Made by a program: the position numbers and the translations under genes
In this document: piece by piece, positions 1-4,985 of the stretch
Numbering within the stretch: position 1 is the first letter of the stretch
How the letters are laid out: each line of letters begins with the position of its first letter
Notes under the pieces: model-generated
The model's input: only the letters and a program-made list of their open reading frames with translations
Told to the model about the DNA's origin: nothing
Database searches by the model: none
Source: Acidimicrobium sp. UBA3029
GTDB lineage: Bacteria; Actinomycetota; Acidimicrobiia; Acidimicrobiales; Ilumatobacteraceae
Direction: 5' to 3'
NCBI GenBank assembly: GCA_002367695.1
Contig: DFDK01000062.1
Coordinates: 5,376 to 12,300 of the forward strand
Length of the DNA stretch: 6,925 nucleotides

Positions 1-608
1 GTGATGCGTTGCGGTAGTTTTGGTGAAATAGTGTCATTCGCTGCTGCTACAGCCGATGCCGCTGCGGCAAACCATTGTGCAACTTGTGCGTCGTAGGCAG
101 CGGTAGTTGCGAAGGCCTGTGCTGCAAGTTGTTGGCGCAATGCAGGCGGCACGCGGCCACTAGTGCGAATGGCATCAATGATCGAGTCGTACTGCGTGGG
201 TTCAGTGATCACTGCAACATGTGCATGATTTTTGGCTGCAGCGCGCACCATTGCCGGCCCGCCAATATCGATCAGTTCGATAGATGGGTTGCTCGAGAAT
301 GGATAGAGGTTGATGGCGGCGAGTGTGATGGGTTCGATGTTGTGCGTGTGCATGTCGGCGACGTGTTCGGCATTGTCGGTGTCTGCCAATAGTGCACCAT
401 GGATGGATGGGTGCAAGGTGACAACGCGATGCCCCAAGATGGCTGGGTAGCCCGTGACTGTGGCGACATCGATGACAGGAATACCAGCATCGGCAATCAC
501 TTTTGCTGTGCCACCGCTCGATAACAACTCCCACCCGAGGTCGTGTAATGCGCGCGCGAAATCGACGACACCTGTTTTGTCGTAGACACTAAGTAACGCG
601 CGCGGCAC
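1..608 (-). CDS. purH: Bifunctional AICAR formyltransferase / IMP cyclohydrolase, N-terminal part (runs off left edge)
   Basis: PurH catalyses the last two steps of de novo purine synthesis: formylation of AICAR and ring closure to IMP, in the cytoplasm. Only 202 complete codons are here, covering the N-terminal MGS-like IMP cyclohydrolase domain; the formyltransferase domain lies beyond base 1. Visible family motifs are ALLSVYDKTG (residues 4-13), SSGGTAKVI (30-38), GHRVVTLHPSIHG (59-71), INLYPF (99-104), IDIGGPAMVRAAAKNH (113-128) and AFATTAAYDAQVAQWF (165-180). The start is taken as GTG at 608-606, giving MPRALLSVYDKTG, a typical PurH N-terminus. No other in-frame start codon lies close upstream and no clear Shine-Dalgarno is seen. 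It begins 4 bases after the stop of the upstream exporter gene, so translational coupling is likely. Identity is firm; the exact start is slightly less so. Confidence 0.96.
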   Translation of the reverse strand, partial: MPRALLSVYDKTGVVDFARALHDLGWELLSSGGTAKVIADAGIPVIDVATVTGYPAILGHRVVTLHPSIHGALLADTDNAEHVADMHTHNIEPITLAAINLYPFSSNPSIELIDIGGPAMVRAAAKNHAHVAVITEPTQYDSIIDAIRTSGRVPPALRQQLAAQAFATTAAYDAQVAQWFAAAASAVAAANDTISPKLPQRI

Positions 609-612
609 TGGC

Positions 613-1491
613 TTAGTGTCGCATATTTTTGCTTGGTGCGCGTGATTCTGCGAGCAAGGAAGCAAGAACAATAAGTACCCCTAGCCATGCAACAGACGAT
701 GGTCGTTCGCTCAATGCCACCACGCCGAGAACGGTAGCGATAACTGGCTCTAGAAGAGTGATCAGCGTTGTTTGATTGGGTTCGAGATCTTCCAGGCCAG
801 TCGCATATGACCAATAGGCGAGGGCGAGCGTGACAATACCGAGCCACAACACCATCACAATCGCGTCTTTGTGAGTGAGCCACTCAAGATTGACAAAAAA
901 TAATGTTGGTGCGAGCATGATGGACGCGATGCCAAACACGCGTGCCATTGCGAGTTCACTTGAGACTCCACTCGAAAGAATGGTTTTGCTGCCAAGAGCA
1001 AAGATGGCGTAGCCAAAACCAGCGCACAGTGCAAGAGACACGCCCCACACGGTGACTTGAGATTCTTTGCCAGTTGCCACGATGAGGCTCATGCCAATAA
1101 TGGCAAACACTGTGGTGCCGAGCCATGAAAGCGCAGGGACCTTTCGCAATAACATCGCCGAGATGGCGCCAGTGATCAGCGGCGCGGAACCGAGCGCGAC
1201 AACCGTGCCTACCGCCACACCTGTAGAACGCACTGCACTAAAAAATGCGGCACCGTACAGAGCCTGACCGAATGCGGTTGCTATCCATACCCGAGCAGCA
1301 AGAGGTGCACTCTCGACTGTGCGACGACGACTAGGTCGCAAAATCGCAATGATGAACAGCACGAGTGACCCAATGAAAAACCGGAAGGTGGCGACAGCGA
1401 TTGGCGAAGACGCATCTGGGCCAAGTTGCTGAGCAGTGCCCGTCGTGGCAAAGCCAACGGCAGCAAGTACAACAAAGAGGCGCGATCGCAC
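613..1491 (-). CDS. EamA/DMT-family transporter (ten-helix exporter)
   Basis: This is a 292-residue drug/metabolite-transporter superfamily protein of the inner membrane. Members export amino acids, nucleobases, sugars or drugs; the substrate cannot be read from sequence. About ten hydrophobic segments are visible, near residues 5-21, 30-51, 68-88, 92-114, 121-139, 147-168, 180-200, 209-231, 240-260 and 266-282, arranged as two repeated five-helix EamA units. The second repeat carries the family hallmark LEPVIATVLGVVALSE (247-262), with an acidic residue closing the helix. The first repeat has the matching GSAPLITGAISAMLLRK (101-117). Positive residues between helices 2 and 3 (RPSRRR, 52-57) fit a cytoplasmic loop. 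Length is normal. Translation starts with GTG at 1491-1489; upstream in-frame sequence meets a stop at 1539-1537, and no strong ribosome site is visible. It lies 58 bases after an unknown membrane gene and 4 bases before purH. Confidence 0.9.
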   Translation of the reverse strand: MRSRLFVVLAAVGFATTGTAQQLGPDASSPIAVATFRFFIGSLVLFIIAILRPSRRRTVESAPLAARVWIATAFGQALYGAAFFSAVRSTGVAVGTVVALGSAPLITGAISAMLLRKVPALSWLGTTVFAIIGMSLIVATGKESQVTVWGVSLALCAGFGYAIFALGSKTILSSGVSSELAMARVFGIASIMLAPTLFFVNLEWLTHKDAIVMVLWLGIVTLALAYWSYATGLEDLEPNQTTLITLLEPVIATVLGVVALSERPSSVAWLGVLIVLASLLAESRAPSKNMRH

Positions 1492-1549
1492 ACACAGAAC
1501 CGTAGTTGGTGCATGTCTTTCGCCTGCTTCAGAGCTTCAGGAGACGAAA

Positions 1550-2206
1550 TTAGATGCTCAGCCCTACGCTCGCTAACAAGAGCACTATTCCAATAGCTGG
1601 GAACAACAACCAAAGAATTATACGAAACACGCGTTTCATTCGCCAAGAGTCTGCAAGTGGGGCAGCAGTAATGCGAGCAGCAGCTACTACGAAGCAGTAG
1701 ATGAGAACGAAGAGAATGATCCGTCCAGCGGTCGCAATCCCGTAGCCAAAGTCAGAACCGATATCGCGGGCAATGAAACCAGGAATGATCAGACCGAGCA
1801 TGAAAAGCACAAGGCGAATTGGACGCCGCCAATTGGTGCGCCCAGTCGCAAGTGACAGAGCAATCACCGTCGGCAACATTAGGCCTCCTGCTGCTATAAA
1901 AATCCCCAGCGAGAAGATGATCGCGCCGACTCGAGTTACTGTGAGCCTCGACCTCGACCAAGCCTTGCGAATGCCAAAAAGTACAGTTGCGTGAGCCGTG
2001 AAAAAAATGGTGAATCCACTCACGATGGAAATCGTTCCTGCAAGTGAGAACTCTGGTTCCGTTGAAATCCATCGCATCCATGCTCTAGCAATTACCCCAA
2101 GAGTGAGACCACCTACAGCTCCGCACGGAATTATCAGAGATGGTCTTATCTGAGTCGACCACCGGTTGCCTCTGTAATTTGCCTCGCCAAGGATTGCGTC
2201 ATTCAA
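1550..2206 (-). CDS. Conserved-looking six-helix membrane protein of unknown function
   Basis: I do not recognise a named family for this 218-residue protein. It has a short polar N-terminus (about 22 residues, no cleavable signal evident) and about six hydrophobic segments near residues 24-42, 56-78, 93-120, 129-147, 157-180 and 193-215, so it should sit in the inner membrane. The polar stretch ARAWMRWISTEPEFS (40-54), between helices 1 and 2, recalls a motif in uncharacterised actinobacterial membrane proteins and is the part most likely to be functional. Positive loops WSRSR (83-87), RTNWRRP (123-129) and SWRMKR (187-192) suggest cytoplasmic faces. The start is TTG at 2206-2204, supported by a G-rich ribosome site 6 bases upstream; an overlapping ATG two codons in is in another frame and closes quickly. 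It is the first visible gene of a minus-strand run with the exporter and purH. Confidence 0.8.
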   Translation of the reverse strand: MNDAILGEANYRGNRWSTQIRPSLIIPCGAVGGLTLGVIARAWMRWISTEPEFSLAGTISIVSGFTIFFTAHATVLFGIRKAWSRSRLTVTRVGAIIFSLGIFIAAGGLMLPTVIALSLATGRTNWRRPIRLVLFMLGLIIPGFIARDIGSDFGYGIATAGRIILFVLIYCFVVAAARITAAPLADSWRMKRVFRIILWLLFPAIGIVLLLASVGLSI

Positions 2207-2211
2207 TGAAT

Positions 2212-2218
2212 ACCCCCT
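2212..2218 (-). promoter_or_regulatory. Ribosome binding site supporting a TTG start
   Basis: On the minus strand AGGGGGT precedes the TTG start of the six-helix membrane protein with a 6-base spacer. It decides the start, because no ATG or GTG lies near the beginning of that frame. Confidence 0.6.
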
Positions 2219-2340
2219 AGCTGCTCGCAGGATGCCGTGAAGAGCACAGTACTGGAACTGTCAGGCGGATTCCTGGCCACCAGCGCCAGAACGCTCACAT
2301 ATTGCCGTTACTGTCGCACGATAACCTTTGGTAGATTTCT

Positions 2341-2369
2341 TTGACAGAAAAAATCTGGGCAGTCGTTTT
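2341..2369 (+). promoter_or_regulatory. Possible promoter of tRNA-Arg
   Basis: A perfect TTGACA at 2341-2346 fits a housekeeping -35 box. The hexamer 17 bases later (CGTTTT, 2364-2369) is a poor -10, and a TTTAGA at 2367-2372 would need a 20-base spacer. The location, about 30-60 bases before the tRNA, is right for a stable-RNA promoter, but the -10 element is unsure. Confidence 0.35.
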
Positions 2370-2402
2370 AGAGAGTATCGGACTCACAAGCGGAACACCC
2401 TT

Positions 2403-2476
2403 GCTCCTGTAGCTCAGTTGGATAGAGCGGCGGACTTCTAATCCGTAGGTCGTAGGTTCGATTCCTACCGGGGGCG
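2403..2476 (+). tRNA. tRNA-Arg, anticodon TCT
   Basis: This is a complete 74-base cloverleaf. The acceptor stem is GCTCCTG paired with CGGGGGC (with two G-U pairs) and G is the discriminator. The D-arm is GCTC/GAGC with loop AGTTGGATA. The anticodon stem is GCGGA/TCCGT with loop CTTCTAA, putting the anticodon TCT at 2437-2439. The variable region is AGGTC, and the T-arm is GTAGG/CCTAC with loop TTCGATT. It reads AGA and probably AGG arginine codons. The 3' CCA is not encoded (CAA follows), so it must be added after transcription, as is usual in actinobacteria. The last 12 bases overlap, on the opposite strand, the end of a hydrolase remnant. Confidence 0.97.
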
Positions 2477-3222
2477 CAAAATTAATGCTTGGGCAACGGC
2501 ATTGAAACCACGGATTGTCTCCGCCGAAAGAGCAGATGGTGAAGCGATTGGATATGTAGAGAATCGAGCGATGACGGTGCGACTCGGGCGATGGATCCAA
2601 ATGTATTGACCGAAGATGCCGAGTCCTGAAAATTGTTGATTGCGTTCGACCACCCAAAACGCGTTGTGGTACATGCTCCAGTTATCTCCTTCAAAGCTTG
2701 TATCGGGAGAAGATTGCACATAATTCGCATAGCAGTTGCGCGCATCTTCGTCACCTTCGCGGGTGTCGTGAACCCAACTCTCTGGGAGCACAGCGGTTCC
2801 ATTGATTGATCCGTCGTTGAGATACGCCAGACCAAATCGGGCGAGATCGCGAATTGAACAGGACATGCCACCCTCTGCAGCAGGGAAGCCAAGCGGATCA
2901 ACCAAGATGTTGGCGCGGTGTTCCATTCCAAAAGGGCTCCAGATATCTCGCGACAAAACATCGTTGAACAGAATGCCATTGACGATCTCGAGAATGCGCA
3001 CAACGATGTTGGTGAGCGGCGAGCGATAGTCGAAGAGGGTTCCGTGTGGTCTCACATTGGCATACGTAGCGAAGTGTTTCAGCACACCAATGGCGGGGCT
3101 ATTTCCGAGTGGTCGATAACCAGCCTGTCGTTCATATTCAATGAGCACAGAATCTGAGTCGGGATTCAGATATAAATCGTAATCTTCGACAAAATCTGTG
3201 CCGGCGGTCATGTCAATGAGGT
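2465..3222 (-). pseudogene. 5'-truncated NylB-like serine hydrolase (beta-lactamase class C fold)
   Basis: The open frame from the first ATG (3211) has 248 codons and matches the C-terminal two thirds of the beta-lactamase/6-aminohexanoate-dimer hydrolase family. Visible marks are the LIDMTAG block at the very start, EDYD..NPDSDS (residues 9-21), the general-base motif YRSPLTN (62-68), the WSPFGMEHRA block (91-100), EGGMSCSIRDLARFG (113-127), and GIFGQYIWI (198-206), which stands in place of the usual K-T-G strand. The nucleophile motif SxxK and roughly the first 140-150 family residues are absent. Upstream the frame meets TAA at 3253-3251, and the sequence before about 3220 matches another gene. 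Catalysis by this fragment alone is therefore not expected. The frame has no internal stops, suggesting a recent truncation. The natural C-terminus is present, and its last codons and stop lie within the tRNA T-arm and acceptor. Confidence 0.82.
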
Positions 3223-3223
3223 C
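3220..3223. other. Probable deletion junction between two truncated genes
   Basis: Minus-strand hydrolase homology begins with Leu-Ile-Asp-Met at 3220 and runs left. Plus-strand PIN-domain homology begins with His-Pro-Asp-Asp at 3223 and runs right. Both frames continue past this point only as short unsupported sequence: the plus frame has TGA at 3217-3219 and the minus frame has TAA at 3253-3251. That two unrelated homologies stop within a few bases of each other points to a single join. This is inference from motif boundaries, not an alignment. Confidence 0.55.
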
Positions 3224-3405
3224 ACCCAGATGACTTTTTGTTGGACTTGTTTAAAAATCGTCCCGACAGGGTGATCGGCGCGTTGATTAGGCAATGTGAG
3301 AGAAATGTGCACTTTCCTCAAACTTTCGATCAGTTGCTTGATGTATTGATTCGAGGTGGAGTGCCACGATTTGGCGCAAATATTCGCGACTTGCTTGACA
3401 AGTAA
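3223..3405 (+). pseudogene. C-terminal remnant of a PIN-domain (VapC-like) protein
   Basis: The 60-codon frame starting HPDDFLLDLF and ending ANIRDLLDK, then TAA at 3403-3405, resembles the C-terminal segment of actinobacterial PIN-domain proteins (PIN_3 type). These commonly read HPDDFLLDQLDLDP, then a PPxTxxxLLxxLxxxGVPRF tail. Here the parallels are residues 1-10, then FPQTFDQLLDVL and GGVPRF near residues 31-50. The acidic catalytic residues of a PIN RNase lie in the missing N-terminal part, so no toxin activity is expected. No ATG start or ribosome site is visible; the frame is closed by TGA just upstream. No partner antitoxin gene is present; if there was one, it was probably lost in the same event. 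It lies 83 bases before carD. The family call rests on remembered consensus, so it is moderately sure. Confidence 0.65.
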
Positions 3406-3438
3406 TAGTTGAATAAAAGCCTAGAGTTTGTGGGTTTT

Positions 3439-3467
3439 GGGGTCTCATCGCCTATCCTTTCGGGGTC
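3439..3467 (+). promoter_or_regulatory. Possible carD promoter
   Basis: TATCCT at 3453-3458 fits the actinobacterial -10 pattern TAnnnT and would give a leader of about 20-25 bases. A weak TTGTGG at 3428-3433 is the only -35 candidate, at 19 bases spacing. The -10 is bracketed by two copies of GGGGTC (3439-3444 and 3462-3467), which could be an operator or chance. Confidence 0.35.
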
Positions 3468-3473
3468 AGACTT

Positions 3474-3481
3474 GAGAGAGG
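3474..3481 (+). promoter_or_regulatory. Ribosome binding site for carD (TTG start)
   Basis: GAGAGAGG lies 7 bases before the TTG start of carD. It fixes the start, which also gives the N-terminus expected for CarD. Confidence 0.7.
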
Positions 3482-3488
3482 TCTTCAC

Positions 3489-4109
3489 TTGAAATTTAAA
3501 AAAGGCGACACCGTCATTTATCCACAGCATGGTGCTTGCATCGTCCACGGCATCAAGCGGATGAAGGCTTTTGGGGCAGTTCAAGAATATTTGATCCTGA
3601 AGACAGTGATCAATGAAATGACCCTTTCGGTGCCAACCGCCATGGCCAACCAGGTGGGTGTACGTCCGCCGGTCTCTAAGTCAGAGCTGGAAGACTTGCG
3701 TTCGGTGCTATCAAAAGCCGACCCACGCGTGCCAGCAAACTGGTCGCGACGTTTTAAGAACCACCAAGAAAAACTCAAGAGTGGCGATGTGTATCAAGTA
3801 GCCGAAGTAGTGCGTAACTTAGCTGCACGTGATCGCGACTCTGCATTGTCTGCAGCCGAAAAAACGATGTATGACCGCGCTCGCATCAACTTGATCTCCG
3901 AAATTTCGCCTGCACTCAAAGTGTCGACTGATGTAGCCCAAGTATGGCTCGACGCGGCACTCGAGCAAGGTGTGCTCAAGCCGTCGAAGGGCGCCAAGTT
4001 GGTCAAGCAGGCTGCAAAAACTGCGCCGAAGCCAGTCGAAAAATCTGCTGTAAAAACTGTGGCAAAAGTTGCCAAGGCTCCGGCCAAGGCAGTTGCTAAA
4101 AAGAAATAG
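3489..4109 (+). CDS. carD: CarD-family RNA polymerase-binding transcription regulator with basic C-terminal tail
   Basis: CarD binds the RNA polymerase beta subunit and stabilises open promoter complexes, notably at rRNA promoters; it is essential in mycobacteria. The N-terminal CarD_CdnL/TRCF-like Tudor domain (residues 1-60) begins FKKGDTVIYPQHGACIV and includes EYLILKT and SVPTAMANQVGVR. The helical DNA-contacting domain (about 65-155) includes NWSRRFKNHQEKLKSGD with Trp85, at the same position as the mycobacterial tryptophan that wedges into the melted promoter, then VAEVVRNLAARD and LSAAEKTMYDRA. Mycobacterial CarD is 162 residues; this protein has 206. The extra 46 residues (161-206) contain 14 lysines among Ala, Val and Pro, resembling histone H1 tails. 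The start is TTG with a good ribosome site. A beta-hydroxyacid dehydrogenase gene follows after 6 bases, probably in the same transcript. Confidence 0.95.
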   Translation: MKFKKGDTVIYPQHGACIVHGIKRMKAFGAVQEYLILKTVINEMTLSVPTAMANQVGVRPPVSKSELEDLRSVLSKADPRVPANWSRRFKNHQEKLKSGDVYQVAEVVRNLAARDRDSALSAAEKTMYDRARINLISEISPALKVSTDVAQVWLDAALEQGVLKPSKGAKLVKQAAKTAPKPVEKSAVKTVAKVAKAPAKAVAKKK

Positions 4110-4115
4110 CCAAAT

Positions 4116-4985
4116 ATGGCACGGCTCGGTTACGTCGGATTAGGAATCATGGGTGGGCCAATGGCTCGCCATCTCGCTACTGCCAAACACTCGATGACGG
4201 TGTACAACCGCACAACTGCAAAAGCCGATGCGTGGGTTGGGCAACATGGTGGTGCACGAGTGCTGACACCGCGAGAAGTTGCTCAATCATCTGACGTTGT
4301 GTTGATGTGTGTTGGCAATGATGACGACGTGCGCTCGGTGGTGTTTGGTGAAGACGGAATACTGGCAGGACTCAAGACCGGTGGCATCTTGGTCGATCAC
4401 ACAACAGCATCTGCAACTATTGCGCGCGAGATTGCCGAAGCGTGTGCAAAGCAAGGCTGTGGCTTTGTGGATGCACCAGTGTCTGGTGGTCAGGCTGGCG
4501 CCGAAAACGGACAACTGACGATCATGTGTGGCAGCAACGACTCTGCAACTTTCGATGCGATTGAACCGATCATTGCTGCATATGCAAAACGCAGCAAACT
4601 TTTGGGCACTGCTGGCTCTGGGCAATTGGCCAAAATGGTCAATCAGATTTGTATCGCAGGTATTGCGCAGGGTTTGTCGGAGGCGCTCAACTTTGCAATG
4701 CGCGCCGGCCTTGACCCCGACGATGTGGTCGACGTGATTTCAAAAGGTGCAGCGCAATCCTGGCAAATGGAAAATCGTGCAAAGACAATGGTGCGCAACG
4801 AGTTTGAGTTTGGTTTTGCTGTTGAGTGGATGCGCAAAGACTTAGGCATTTGCTTTGACGAGGCTTCGCGCAACGGTGCGCAATTGCCAATGACCGAAAT
4901 GGTCGACAAGTTTTATGCAGAAGTAGTTGCCATGGGTGGCAAGCGCTGGGACACCAGCAGTTTGATCGCCCGCTTAACTGACTGA
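4116..4985 (+). CDS. NAD(P)-dependent beta-hydroxyacid dehydrogenase (3-hydroxyisobutyrate dehydrogenase family)
   Basis: This 289-residue cytoplasmic enzyme interconverts a beta-hydroxyacid and its semialdehyde. Candidate substrates are 3-hydroxyisobutyrate (valine breakdown), tartronate semialdehyde, glyoxylate or succinic semialdehyde. The N-terminal Rossmann domain starts YVGLGIMGGPMA (6-17). VYNRTTAK (29-36) follows beta-2; Asn-Arg-Thr there is usually linked to NADP(H), whereas an Asp would favour NAD(H). Substrate-binding DAPVSGGQAGAENGQL spans 119-134. The catalytic lysine is Lys173 in GSGQLAKMVNQ, with Asn176, and KDLG (241-244) is in the all-helical C-terminal domain. Length is normal for the family. 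ATG at 4116 is 6 bases after carD; the ribosome site is weak, so coupling to carD is likely. The last 12 bases overlap the 3' end of the opposing P450 gene. Exact substrate is open; I lean to an NADPH-type semialdehyde or glyoxylate reductase. Confidence 0.9.
   Translation: MARLGYVGLGIMGGPMARHLATAKHSMTVYNRTTAKADAWVGQHGGARVLTPREVAQSSDVVLMCVGNDDDVRSVVFGEDGILAGLKTGGILVDHTTASATIAREIAEACAKQGCGFVDAPVSGGQAGAENGQLTIMCGSNDSATFDAIEPIIAAYAKRSKLLGTAGSGQLAKMVNQICIAGIAQGLSEALNFAMRAGLDPDDVVDVISKGAAQSWQMENRAKTMVRNEFEFGFAVEWMRKDLGICFDEASRNGAQLPMTEMVDKFYAEVVAMGGKRWDTSSLIARLTD

Larger units (their letters stand above)
2207..2402. other. Intergenic region between the divergent membrane-protein gene and the tRNA
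   Basis: This 196-base spacer separates two units transcribed away from each other. It should hold both promoters. Apart from the ribosome site and the TTGACA box reported separately, I see no gene, repeat array or riboswitch. A small imperfect inverted repeat (AGATTT at 2333-2338 and AAATCT at 2351-2356) brackets the TTGACA box; it is AT-rich and may be chance. No convincing minus-strand promoter was found. Confidence 0.6.

Noticed and set aside
75..392. Plus-strand open frame opposite purH
   Set aside because: It is the complement of a firmly identified purH frame, is Cys-rich with no domain, and has no ribosome site.
202..534. Minus-strand His/Arg-rich open frames in the purH region
   Set aside because: They are out-of-frame readings of purH with low-complexity composition.
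1281..1646. Minus-strand 121-codon frame bridging the membrane protein and the exporter
   Set aside because: It overlaps both real genes in a different frame, and its Leu/Ser/Arg-rich sequence is typical of shadow frames.
2484..2503. Small hairpin AATGC/GCATT just after the tRNA as a possible terminator
   Set aside because: Five base pairs, a large loop and no T-run; it also lies in the coding part of the hydrolase remnant.
2295..2657. Minus-strand open frame of 120 codons across the tRNA
   Set aside because: Its middle reads PVGIEPTTYGLEVRRS, the well-known spurious translation of the antisense of a tRNA; the rest has no family resemblance and overlaps the hydrolase remnant in another frame.
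3468..3484. AGAC/GTCT inverted repeat around the carD ribosome site
   Set aside because: Only four base pairs with a 9-base loop; too weak to claim a translational switch.
3251..3488. Complete toxin-antitoxin module before carD
   Set aside because: Only the C-terminal piece of a PIN protein is present, without the catalytic acids, a start codon or an antitoxin gene.
4287..4625. Antisense frames within the beta-hydroxyacid dehydrogenase gene
   Set aside because: The opposite strand carries an intact enzyme with all family motifs; the antisense frames have none.
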